Shown: positions 47,913 to 56,325 of the stretch, one piece after another | Numbering within the stretch: the stretch's first letter is position 1 | Layout: each line of letters opens with the position of its first letter | From: Robbsia andropogonis | GTDB lineage: Bacteria > Pseudomonadota > Gammaproteobacteria > Burkholderiales > Burkholderiaceae | Length of the DNA: 64,000 bases | Assembly: GCF_000970345.1 (NCBI RefSeq) | Contig: NZ_LAQU01000005.1 | Span: 213,751 to 277,750, forward strand | Direction of reading: 5' to 3' | Program-made: the position numbers and the translations under genes | Notes under the pieces: generated by a model | What the model was told of the DNA's origin: nothing | The model's database searches: none | What the model saw: only the letters and a program-made list of their open reading frames with translations

Positions 47913-48598
47913 AATGGGCTGAGGCGAATGCGTTATCACGGTCCCCCATCGATGGACGGATGCGGCGGCGACACATCGAAGGGCAGGATGTTGTGCGGCA
48001 TCACGCTACCGTGGCGTGGCCGGACACGCTATTGGCGGCACGGGGTCAACCTTTGGCCGTGGGTCACTTGCGCGCTGTGCAACGCGGCACGGCACGCCCC
48101 ACACGTACCGTATTTCTGCTGGACTGCTCGGCATCGATGGTCGCGTCGGGTGCGCTCGCACATGCGAAAGGACTTTTGATGTCGTGGTTGAGACGTGTGC
48201 GAAAACGCGATGCCCACGCTGTCGTAATCGGTTTTGATGGGAGGGGCGCGGCCGTGCATTTTGGGCCTGGTGTTCCGCGCGGATGGCATGCGCGATGGCT
48301 GGCGCCTCTCCCGGGGGGCGGTGGCACGCCATTGCAGCGCGGCGTTGACGCCGCGTGCACGTTCGGCCGTCGCGGCAAGAACGGGGGGCCACTGAACGGT
48401 CGCGTTGCGCTGGTCCTTCTGACGGACGGGCTCACCAATGCATTGCCGGCGCGACCTGAAGGATTCGATACCATCGATATCGTATTGCCGTCGGGTGGCG
48501 CGAACGGGCCAGCGCACGACGCGATGCGGCGACACGTAGGGGAGCGCCAGGCGGCGCGGCTTGCACGGATCTGGGGCGGCGTTTGCGTTGTGCGTTGA
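47852..48598 (+). CDS. chlD: VWA half of ChlD-type cobaltochelatase subunit, reached by -1 frameshift
   Basis: 248 residues that follow the slip site in the -1 frame. Joined to the first 421 codons from 46590 they give a 669-residue ChlD-like protein: AAA+ domain, linker, VWA domain. The VWA part shows RRHIEGQDVVRHHATVAWPD, the metal-adhesion motif VFLLDCSASM (DxSxS), PGGGGTPLQRGVDAA with its Thr, and VALVLLTDGLTNA. An ATG at 47903 could alternatively start a separate 231-residue protein, but it lies in the 3' arm region of the hairpin and has no convincing ribosome site. The medium subunit bridges ChlI-like AAA+ rings and CobN. Confidence 0.82.
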   Translation, partial: SLTRRDNAGPDGAKDPGMSRQWAEANALSRSPIDGRMRRRHIEGQDVVRHHATVAWPDTLLAARGQPLAVGHLRAVQRGTARPTRTVFLLDCSASMVASGALAHAKGLLMSWLRRVRKRDAHAVVIGFDGRGAAVHFGPGVPRGWHARWLAPLPGGGGTPLQRGVDAACTFGRRGKNGGPLNGRVALVLLTDGLTNALPARPEGFDTIDIVLPSGGANGPAHDAMRRHVGERQAARLARIWGGVCVVR

Positions 48599-48636
48599 GG
48601 CAAATGGGATAGCAGTGCAACGAGGAGCGTAACGCA

Positions 48637-49386
48637 ATGTCGGCAACACACGAAAGCACGAGAGAAAACGACAAGGCCGCCGGCGGCACGACCCAGGTCG
48701 CGCTTGTCGTCGGCGGCGGAAGCGGGATGGGAGCGGCCGCCGCGCAACGGCTGGCAGCGGACGGCTTCAAGGTTGGTATCCTGTCTTCCTCAGGTAAAGG
48801 GGAGGCATTGGCTGAACGTTTGGGCGGTCTGGGCCTGACCGGGTCGAACCAGTCAAACGACGACCTGAAGCGATTCGTGGATCTGGCCGTGGTACGGTGG
48901 GGGCGGATCGATGTATTGGTGAACAGCGCGGGCCATGGCCCACGGGCACCCATTCTCGATATCACGGACGACGAGTGGCACAAGGGCATGGACACCTACC
49001 TGCTGAATGTCGTCCGTCCTACCCGACTGGTCGCGCCGGTCATGCAGCAACAAAAAGGCGGCGTGATCATTAATATCTCGACGGCATGGGCGTTTGAACC
49101 CAGTGAGATGTTTCCGACGTCCGCGGTGTTCAGGGCGGGCCTGGCGGCATTCACGAAGTTGTTCGCGGACAAGTACGCGGCCGACAACGTGCGCATGAAC
49201 AACGTGCTGCCTGGTTGGATCGACAGTCTGCCCGAACGCGATGAACGTCGCGCCATGGTGCCGATGCGCCGATACGGCACAGCCGAGGAAATTGCCGCCA
49301 CGGTAGCGTTCCTGGCCTCGCCTGGCGCTGGGTATATCACTGCGCAGAACATTCGTGTAGATGGCGGGTTGATGCGATCGGTGTGA
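48637..49386 (+). CDS. SDR-family oxidoreductase, atypical active site
   Basis: A 249-residue short-chain dehydrogenase/reductase. The cofactor motif is VVGGGSGMGAAAAQRL (the usual TGxxxGxG replaced by GGGSGMG), then DVLVNSAGHGPRAP (NAG motif), INISTAWAFEP with the Ser, and NNVLPGWIDSLPERD. Where most SDRs have YxxxK, this one reads FPTSAVFRAGLAAFTKLFA: no Tyr and no Lys four places on, but an Arg. The protein may be an atypical oxidoreductase branch or have lost activity. It lies 38 bases after chlD and before the divergent LysR gene; its pathway is unknown. Confidence 0.85.
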   Translation: MSATHESTRENDKAAGGTTQVALVVGGGSGMGAAAAQRLAADGFKVGILSSSGKGEALAERLGGLGLTGSNQSNDDLKRFVDLAVVRWGRIDVLVNSAGHGPRAPILDITDDEWHKGMDTYLLNVVRPTRLVAPVMQQQKGGVIINISTAWAFEPSEMFPTSAVFRAGLAAFTKLFADKYAADNVRMNNVLPGWIDSLPERDERRAMVPMRRYGTAEEIAATVAFLASPGAGYITAQNIRVDGGLMRSV

Positions 49387-49482
49387 CACCTGTCACGCTA
49401 TGTCTTGTAGCGGGGCGCAAGGGATATGCGGCGATCTTGGCGTGTGGGGCATTCGATGAACAATAACAATGGCGCCTGAGAG

Positions 49483-50403
49483 TCAACGCGCGTCGCGAAA
49501 CGCACGTAGATGGGTGTTCATGGTCTGTAGCATGCGGTTCGATGCAACGGACAGCTTGCGTCCGACTCGCGTGATCAAATGCGCCTGCCCGTTCATCAGC
49601 AACGGATGATCGAGCGGGATGGCGCGCAATTCACCTGCGTCCATTTCACTGCTGACCGCAAAGGGTGGCAACACGGTCAGGCCGAGACCGGATTTGACGA
49701 ACTGCTTCAGGATATCGATCGAGTTCGTCGTCACGCCGAGACGGAAGGTGATTTTTTCCGCATATTCCACCGCTTGCAGCATTTGCCGCGTGCCATACGA
49801 CGGATGCGTGACGGCCAATGGATAGGTCGCCAGTGTCTGGATCGTCATCGGCTTTGCCGGGTCCGGCCAGCGAAATGCAGGACCGACGATGGCCATCATC
49901 GGTTGCGTGCATACCGCCCGCGACACAATTTTGGGATCGGTCGGCGGGTTGTAGACAAGACCAATTTCGCCCTCGTCCTCTGAAATCCTCCGCACGACTT
50001 CGTTCGTGCCCGCCATATCGAGATTCACGGCGATATTCGGGAATTGCTTGCAGAACACCGGCATGGGTCCGAAAAGCACGTCTGAAACAAAGCCTTCCCC
50101 CAGCACGACGTTGACATGACCCGTACGCAGGCCGCTGAGGGCTTGCAGTTGTGACAGCAGGTCGTCGCGATGCGCCAGTTGCTCGCGAAAGTATCCCACC
50201 ACCAATTCGCCGGCCTCGGTCGGCTTGACGCCGCGGGCATGTCGCTCGATCAACGACGTACCCAGTTCCGCTTCCAACAGACTGATTTGGCGGCTAATGG
50301 CCGATGGCGCGACATTGAGCCAGTCCGCCGCAGCCCGGATCGTGCCACACCGGACCGCTTCGAATAAATAGATGATCCGGCTTTCGGTCAATTGTTCAGG
50401 CAT
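49483..50403 (-). CDS. LysR-family transcriptional regulator
   Basis: A 306-residue LysR regulator. The N-terminal winged helix reads RIIYLFEAVRCGTIRAAADWLNVAPSAISRQISLLEAELG, then LIERHARGVKPTEAGELVVGYF. The rest is the periplasmic-binding-protein-like effector domain (GHVNVVLGEGFVSDVL onward). It is divergent from the operon starting with a 3-hydroxyisobutyrate-dehydrogenase-like gene; the 185-base gap contains a near-perfect LysR-type operator at 50413-50431. It is expected to control that operon in response to a pathway intermediate. Confidence 0.92.
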   Translation of the reverse strand: MPEQLTESRIIYLFEAVRCGTIRAAADWLNVAPSAISRQISLLEAELGTSLIERHARGVKPTEAGELVVGYFREQLAHRDDLLSQLQALSGLRTGHVNVVLGEGFVSDVLFGPMPVFCKQFPNIAVNLDMAGTNEVVRRISEDEGEIGLVYNPPTDPKIVSRAVCTQPMMAIVGPAFRWPDPAKPMTIQTLATYPLAVTHPSYGTRQMLQAVEYAEKITFRLGVTTNSIDILKQFVKSGLGLTVLPPFAVSSEMDAGELRAIPLDHPLLMNGQAHLITRVGRKLSVASNRMLQTMNTHLRAFRDAR

Positions 50404-50412
50404 GGCGTCGAG

Positions 50413-50431
50413 TGTGCGAATTATTCGAACA
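50413..50431. promoter_or_regulatory. LysR-type operator (T-N11-A dyad)
   Basis: TGTGCGAATTATTCGAACA is a 19-base dyad with a T-N11-A core and only one mismatched pair outside the centre. It lies ten bases upstream of the lysR start, between it and the divergent catabolic operon, the normal place for an autoregulatory LysR site. Confidence 0.65.
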
Positions 50432-50588
50432 AATTCATTATTGGCGTCGATGGATTATACGGCCGGGAACCGCGAGGATGGCGCTATCAACCCGTCCTTG
50501 GGGCGTCGCGGGGAAAGCGGCTGCGTACCGCCGACATGCTTGCCGCTTCATTGACCGAGGGTGCACATCGCTTAAAAGGAGAAAGGAC

Positions 50589-51458
50589 GTGGAGAAAATC
50601 GGGGTCATCGGCCTGGGGAACATGGGGCGCGGCATGGCGCTGTCACTGGTGAAGGGCGGTTATATCGTCCTGGGCTTCGATGTTGCCGGTGTCTCGCCCG
50701 GTCTGCGCGAGCAGGGCGTGCAGGAATGCGCGACGATCGCCGAGATCGCGGGCCAAGCCGATGTGCTTATCCTGTCGTTGCCGACATCGGACATCGTCGA
50801 AAAGGTGGTGCTGGGAGAGGACGGCGTGGCCGCGTCCGGCAAACGCGGCGCAATCGTCGTCGATACGACCACGGCCGATCCGAACAGCACGAAACGGGTG
50901 GCTGCCGTGTTGGCGGCGGCCGGTATCGGGTTTGTCGACGCTCCGGTCAGTGGCGGCCCGAAAGGCGCGGCAATGGCGACCATGATCATGGTACTCGGCG
51001 GGAGCCCTGAGCACGTAGCGGCGGTGGAGCCGGTCCTTGCGACGATCAGTGCGAAGCGAAACCATGTGGGGCCGGTGGGCGCGGGACACGTGACCAAACT
51101 GTTGAACAATCTGTTGACCGGCGCGCATCTGCTGGTTGCAAGCGAAGCGGTACGTGCCGCCGCGGCGCTCGATATCGACCCGACGAAGCTCATCGATGCG
51201 CTGAATGGTGGATCGGGCAGGAACAGTGCGACGCTGACGAATTATCCGACATGGATTTTTCCTGAAACGTTCGATTCCGGCTTTACGATGAAGCTGATGC
51301 GCAAGGACATGCGGCTGGCGATGGCGCTGCTCCAGAGTATCGACGCAACCGCGCCGATAGCGCGTGAGGCGGGGCGTCTTTGGGAGGCCAGCGAAGCGTC
51401 GATCGGCGATGGCGAGGATTTCAATCGCATCGTTCAATACATCGATCCGCAGTCGTAA
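50589..51458 (+). CDS. 3-hydroxyisobutyrate dehydrogenase-family oxidoreductase
   Basis: A 289-residue beta-hydroxyacid dehydrogenase that should oxidise or reduce a 3-hydroxy acid / semialdehyde pair with NAD(P). Landmarks are IGVIGLGNMGRGMALSLVKGG at the start, VDAPVSGGPKGA (substrate loop), and the catalytic Lys in GHVTKLLNNLLTG. The GTG at 50589 is chosen because AAAGGAG precedes it and the nucleotide fold begins five residues later; the longer frame upstream has no family pattern. First gene of the operon divergent from lysR. Confidence 0.9.
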   Translation: MEKIGVIGLGNMGRGMALSLVKGGYIVLGFDVAGVSPGLREQGVQECATIAEIAGQADVLILSLPTSDIVEKVVLGEDGVAASGKRGAIVVDTTTADPNSTKRVAAVLAAAGIGFVDAPVSGGPKGAAMATMIMVLGGSPEHVAAVEPVLATISAKRNHVGPVGAGHVTKLLNNLLTGAHLLVASEAVRAAAALDIDPTKLIDALNGGSGRNSATLTNYPTWIFPETFDSGFTMKLMRKDMRLAMALLQSIDATAPIAREAGRLWEASEASIGDGEDFNRIVQYIDPQS

Positions 51459-51617
51459 TCAACGTCGCGATGCATTTTCTAGACGGGCCGCTTCCGGCCT
51501 CATGTCTGATTTCGGAAGGGGGCGGGTGAGTGACGCGCAACCTTGCACGTCGATGCACTTTCCCCGCCTCGCGTTTTACTGGACCGATTTTCTTTATCTG
51601 AACAGCAGGAAACCATC

Positions 51618-53129
51618 ATGGCAGACACCGCCGCAACGCAATTGCTTGCCGCCTTCACGCAGTTTTTCCCAAACGCCAGGACCATTGGTTCCTATGTCGA
51701 TGGTGCGTTGATTGAAGGCGCGGGCGACGTAGTGCAACTTCATGACGCCGCTACCGGCGCACAGAGTCTCGGTTACCGCGACGGTGGGGCGGCCATCGTC
51801 GCGCAGGCAGCCGACGCCGCGGCGCGTGCGCAGACGCAGTGGTGGTCATTGACGCACGCCGCGCGCGGACGCGTGATGTTCGACATTGCCCGTGAGCTAC
51901 GCCTACATGTCGAGGCGATGGCGCGTCTGGAATCACTGGGCTCGGGCAAGCCGATTCGCGATTGTCGGGGCGAGGTGGCCAAGGTCGCCGAAATGTTCGA
52001 ATACTACGGCGGCTGGACAGACAAGTTCTATGGCGAAGTGATTCCCGTTCCCACATCGCATCTTAACTACACACGCCGAGAGCCGGCCGGTGTCGTGCTG
52101 CAGATCACGCCATGGAATGCGCCGGTCTTTACCTGCGGCTGGCAGGTCGCACCCGCTATTGCAATGGGCAATGCGGTCTTGTTGAAGCCGTCGGAGCTCA
52201 CGCCGTTCACGTCACTGGTGCTTGCCATGCTCGCGGAAAAGGCGGGCGCGCCAAAAGGCTTGATCAACGTGCTTGCCGGTTTTGGTCACACCGTGGCGCA
52301 AGCGGCTATTGCGCACAAGACGGTCAAGAAGGTCGTTTTTGTCGGGTCTCCGACCACGGGTATCCAGATCGCAAAAGCCGCGGCTGAACGCGTTTTGCCG
52401 TGCGTGCTGGAATTGGGCGGCAAATCCGCGAACATCATTTTCGCCGATGCCGATTTGAAACGCGCCGCTTTGACCGCGCAGGCCGCGATCTTCGCGGGCG
52501 CCGGACAGAGTTGCGTCGCGGGCTCGCGGCTATTGGTGCAACGCAATGTCTACGATCAGTTTGTCGATCTGGTGGCGGGTGGGGCGCGGAAGATCAAAGT
52601 GGGGGCACCTTTGGACGATGCCACGGAAGTCGGCCCGATCAACAACCGGAAACAATACGACCACGTCATGAATATGATTGCGTCGGGGGTAGCCGACGGC
52701 GCAACGTTGGTCACCGGCTCCGCCGAACGGCGTGACGGCGGCTATTTTGTCTTGCCAACGGTCCTGGCGAATGTCACGAATGATATGGCGATTGCCCGCA
52801 CGGAAGTGTTCGGGCCGGTCGTGGCAGCCATTCCATTCGATACCGAGGAAGAGGCGATCACGATGGCAAACGATACCGCATTCGGACTGGCTGGCGCGGT
52901 GTGGACCAATGATATCGGACGTGGTCATCGCGTCGCTGCACAAGTCAATGCCGGCACATTTTGGATCAACGGTTATAAGACGATCAACGTGGCCTCACCG
53001 TTTGGCGGCTATGGTTTGAGTGGTTACGGTCGGTCCAGTGGCGTGGAGGCGTTGTACGAGTACACCCAGACAAAGAGCGTCTGGGTTGAGACCGCCGCGG
53101 CACCGGCGACTGGTTTTGGTTATTTGTAA
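51618..53129 (+). CDS. NAD(P)-dependent aldehyde dehydrogenase
   Basis: A 503-residue ALDH-superfamily enzyme, probably of the betaine/aminoaldehyde type, oxidising an aldehyde to its acid. It has ITPWNAPVFTCGWQVAPAIAMGNAVLLKPSELTP split by the usual cofactor loop, FVGSPTTGIQIAKAAAE, the general base Glu in LELGGKSANIIFADAD, the nucleophile Cys in GAGQSCVAGSRLLV, and FGPVVAAIPFDTEEEAI. The ATG at 51618 has CAGGA nine bases upstream. It lies 159 bases after the 3-hydroxyacid dehydrogenase gene. Confidence 0.93.
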   Translation: MADTAATQLLAAFTQFFPNARTIGSYVDGALIEGAGDVVQLHDAATGAQSLGYRDGGAAIVAQAADAAARAQTQWWSLTHAARGRVMFDIARELRLHVEAMARLESLGSGKPIRDCRGEVAKVAEMFEYYGGWTDKFYGEVIPVPTSHLNYTRREPAGVVLQITPWNAPVFTCGWQVAPAIAMGNAVLLKPSELTPFTSLVLAMLAEKAGAPKGLINVLAGFGHTVAQAAIAHKTVKKVVFVGSPTTGIQIAKAAAERVLPCVLELGGKSANIIFADADLKRAALTAQAAIFAGAGQSCVAGSRLLVQRNVYDQFVDLVAGGARKIKVGAPLDDATEVGPINNRKQYDHVMNMIASGVADGATLVTGSAERRDGGYFVLPTVLANVTNDMAIARTEVFGPVVAAIPFDTEEEAITMANDTAFGLAGAVWTNDIGRGHRVAAQVNAGTFWINGYKTINVASPFGGYGLSGYGRSSGVEALYEYTQTKSVWVETAAAPATGFGYL

Positions 53130-53303
53130 ATCCAGATACCGCTTCCCCTACGACGCTCGGCCCTTCGGATTGTCCCGACGGCCGGGCGTTGCCGTTTATT
53201 ATGACGCGAAGCCTCGCCGTGGCTAGCGTCGGATAGAATGGTGCGGTAAAGGGAGCGCGTTGCGCTGCCGCACCATCCATTTGCATCAGATAGAGCGAAC
53301 GTA

Positions 53304-54491
53304 ATGAAGCTTTTGGCTGAAATTCTTGCCCAGGCGGACGCTTTGCAGCGTATTCGCCATGACATTCACGCGCATCCGGAAGTGGGCTATGAGGTGCATC
53401 GCACCGCCGATCTGGTTGCCGCGCAATTGCAGTCGTATGGTATTGACGTCACCCGGGGCGTTGGTCGTACCGGGGTGGTGGGTACATTGAAACGCGGGAC
53501 CGGGACCAAGTCGATCGGATTGCGTGCCGATATGGATGCGTTGCCGATGCAGGAAGTCAACACGTTTGCGCATCGATCAACGCAGGCCAATGCCATGCAT
53601 GCCTGCGGCCACGATGGTCATACGACGATGTTGCTTGGCGCCGCGCAATATCTGGCTGCGCATGGTGATTTCGACGGGACCGTGCATTTCTTTTTCCAGC
53701 CAGCGGAAGAGGCCGGGGCGGGTGCCCAGGCGATGATCGATGACGGCCTGTTCGCCCGGTTTCCCGTGGAAGCCGTGTTTGGCGTGCATAACTGGCCCGG
53801 TATTCCCGCCGGGCATTTTGGCGTGCGTCCGGGACCGATCATGGCGTCCACCAGTTCTTTTCATATCGCATTGAAAGGAGCAGGATGCCATGCGGCCATG
53901 CCGCATATGGGACGCGACCCGGTCTTCGCGACGGCGCAATTGGTCAGCGCGTTGCAAGGTGTCGTGTCGCGAAACAAGAACCCGATTGAGTCGGCGGCAC
54001 TGTCGGTGACGCAAATGCACACTGGGGAGGTCAATAACGTCGTTCCGACCGATGCCTGGGTAGGCGGCACCGTGCGTACCTTTTCCGATGCCATGCTGGA
54101 TATGATCGAACGCCGCGTGCGCTTGATCGCGCAAAACGTGGCGGCAGCATTCGAATGCGAGGTCGATATCCGCTTCGACCGCGAGTATCCGCCTACGATC
54201 AACGATGCGGCGCAGACGGCTTTCGCCGTGGAGGCGATGCGGGCGGTGGTAGGGGCGGATGCGGTGAACGCGGACATCGCTCCGACGATGGCGGCCGAGG
54301 ATTTTTCGTTCATGCTGCGGGCAAAGCCCGGCTGCTACGCTTTCCTCGGCAACGGCTCGGGCGACCATCGCGATGCGGGTCACGGCGGCGGTCCCTGCCT
54401 GCTGCATAACGCCAGTTATGACTTCAATGACGCACTATTGCCGGTAGGGGCGAGCTACTTCGTGACGTTGGTGGAGCGTTATCTGAAATGA
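53304..54491 (+). CDS. M20-family metallo-amidohydrolase
   Basis: A 395-residue zinc hydrolase of the hippurate / N-acyl-amino-acid amidohydrolase type. Metal-binding and catalytic regions are GLRADMDALPMQEVN, MHACGHDGHTTMLLGAAQYL, FQPAEEAGAGAQAMIDDGLF with the Glu pair, GVHNWPGIPAGHF, and a late AEDFSFMLRAKPGCYAFLGNG. It would cleave an N-acyl amino acid or similar amide into acid and amine. It follows the aldehyde dehydrogenase gene by 174 bases and converges with the DUF3100 transporter gene. Confidence 0.92.
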   Translation: MKLLAEILAQADALQRIRHDIHAHPEVGYEVHRTADLVAAQLQSYGIDVTRGVGRTGVVGTLKRGTGTKSIGLRADMDALPMQEVNTFAHRSTQANAMHACGHDGHTTMLLGAAQYLAAHGDFDGTVHFFFQPAEEAGAGAQAMIDDGLFARFPVEAVFGVHNWPGIPAGHFGVRPGPIMASTSSFHIALKGAGCHAAMPHMGRDPVFATAQLVSALQGVVSRNKNPIESAALSVTQMHTGEVNNVVPTDAWVGGTVRTFSDAMLDMIERRVRLIAQNVAAAFECEVDIRFDREYPPTINDAAQTAFAVEAMRAVVGADAVNADIAPTMAAEDFSFMLRAKPGCYAFLGNGSGDHRDAGHGGGPCLLHNASYDFNDALLPVGASYFVTLVERYLK

Positions 54492-54586
54492 TCGTAAGGC
54501 GGTGGCGGTTTGAGACGATAAAAGCCATCGCACCCACCGCCGGCTCGGCTCATGCGGTGCCGCGCAGGTGGCGGCATGCAAGCGCA

Positions 54587-55948
54587 TTACCCGTGATGGA
54601 AGAACTGCGCAATGGCTGTCGCACCAAGGAAAGTGCCGCCGTTCGCAACCAGTGACACCAGCACGATGCGCCACCCCAGGCGACGGAAAGCCGGTACGTC
54701 TTTTGCCACTGACAATCCTGCGAAGGTCAACATCGCCGGTACCGCGGCCAGGAAGTTGATCTTGCCGGTGAGTGCCGCCACCGTCGCGGAGTATGGACAC
54801 CACGGGGACGTGAGATACATGGCGATGATCGACACCACGCAGACGGCCGGAATCTTATGGCGCGTGGCGACCGTGAGGTAATGCCCGACTGCCACGCTAA
54901 GCAAAATAATCAAGGCGCCAGGCAAGGCATCGACGATTGGCGTCTTGTACAGGATCTGGTTACCGATCAGTGTCAGCATGGATATCGCAAGCCACGACAC
55001 CCATCGCGAGGATGCGCTGAGTGTTCCGCTCTCGTCGTTCGCTTGGGTCTCCGTGTCAACATGGGTTTCCTGCGCATCAGCGCGCGCCGCCGCGGCTGCG
55101 CCGGCACGTGTACGCCGGCCTAATACAGGTTCAAAGACACGATAGGCCCATACGGCGAGAGGCAGTGAAATAAACAGCGTGAAGTAGGTCCCGATCGTCG
55201 TGGTGATCAGGTTGCTGGCCGCCGCGAACGTCGCCACTTGCTTGGCGACCTCCGGTGTCTGCAATGCGGCAATCGCGCCGGCTGCTGCTGCCATCAAGCT
55301 CCCCGAGCCGACACCCGCGCCCATTGCCAGGGCGATTGGATTGAAAATATGCAGGCTGGCAATGAAACCGGCGAAGATCGCGATAAAGACGGCGCCGAAG
55401 ATTGTGCCGGTAAGGTATTCCGCCAGGACACCTCGTCCTTCGGGGGAATCCATGCCGTAGCGTTCGCCGATAATCGCCAGGCTGGGCTCACGCCCGACTG
55501 AAAACGTTGCGCCAATGGCTTCCCGCTTGATGCCTAGCAGAAGCGCAAGCGGCATGCCGAGCAGGATGGTACCCACGAAGTGCCCGAATTCCTGAAACGC
55601 CAGCGACCAGCCTGCTTTGGCGATGGCTGGCAAGGACCCGCCCACCAGCAGGCCGAGCTTGGCGATGAAGATCAGCAGCCCCGCCTGGAGAATGGCCGAT
55701 GCCTTGAATTGCATCGCGCGCTCGAGACGAAAGACAGGTGGCAAATGCCGTGCCGCGAGACCCAGGGCGGCACCCATCAGGATGGCCCAGACCATTGGCA
55801 GCAATACTACTTGGCCAGGTCCGACGTTAAAGGTGACGGCTCCGATCAGACATGCCACGACAACAATGGCGAGTGCGAACAAATACAGCTTCGCATAGCC
55901 TCCTAGATCGACACGATCGGGAAAACTGGAAAAGGCTTTTGTACTCAT
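54587..55948 (-). CDS. DUF3100 membrane protein, probable transporter
   Basis: An integral membrane protein of 453 residues with about eleven hydrophobic segments, starting MSTKAFSSFPDRVDLGGYAKLY. Family landmarks are SVGREPSLAIIGERYGMDSPEGRGVLAEYLTGT and ALAMGAGVGSGSLMAAAAGAIAALQTPEVA, a conserved Gly/Ala-rich re-entrant-looking loop. The family has no proven substrate; it commonly neighbours M20 amidohydrolase genes, as here, which suggests transport of the N-acyl compound that the hydrolase cleaves. ATG 55948 is used; GTG 55957 is alternative. Confidence 0.85.
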   Translation of the reverse strand: MSTKAFSSFPDRVDLGGYAKLYLFALAIVVVACLIGAVTFNVGPGQVVLLPMVWAILMGAALGLAARHLPPVFRLERAMQFKASAILQAGLLIFIAKLGLLVGGSLPAIAKAGWSLAFQEFGHFVGTILLGMPLALLLGIKREAIGATFSVGREPSLAIIGERYGMDSPEGRGVLAEYLTGTIFGAVFIAIFAGFIASLHIFNPIALAMGAGVGSGSLMAAAAGAIAALQTPEVAKQVATFAAASNLITTTIGTYFTLFISLPLAVWAYRVFEPVLGRRTRAGAAAAARADAQETHVDTETQANDESGTLSASSRWVSWLAISMLTLIGNQILYKTPIVDALPGALIILLSVAVGHYLTVATRHKIPAVCVVSIIAMYLTSPWCPYSATVAALTGKINFLAAVPAMLTFAGLSVAKDVPAFRRLGWRIVLVSLVANGGTFLGATAIAQFFHHG

Positions 55949-56325
55949 GGTCTCCACGTGCGGGCTGACATTGGCTATGGGTTGTTTTCTGCCAAGGCAT
56001 GCAGAACAGGCGTGCTAAGGTCGGCAGGCGCGGATACCGTGTGACGCATCGGAAAACGAGGCACCACGCAATGCGCGACATCGCAGTGTCGGATGGTCAA
56101 AAAATGCCGGACCCCGCAACCAATTTAATTCGTGTTCGAGAAATTAGAACACTGTATATGAAACGGCGGTAAGCGTGACATCGCTTCGCCGTAGCCCCCG
56201 CCGCAAAACCATCGCCCGTGTGCGAAAGCGCGTGACGATTGGTTGAATGACGTGCCTGATATCGCGCCGCTCCGCGCCGGCGAGCGGGGGCGTAATGGCA
56301 ACGGACGCTTGGTGTGAAGACCCGG
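55949..56325. other. gap between DUF3100 and the lipase-like gene, no gene seen
   Basis: 377 bases containing the DUF3100 promoter. Sequence around 56110-56160 is AT-rich. Short minus-strand frames here lack family patterns. No RNA or repeat recognised. Confidence 0.45.

Noticed and set aside
54492..54586. Inverted repeat GGCGGTGG / CCACCGCC between the convergent M20 and DUF3100 genes as a terminator
   Set aside because: The loop is long and no T tract follows on either strand.
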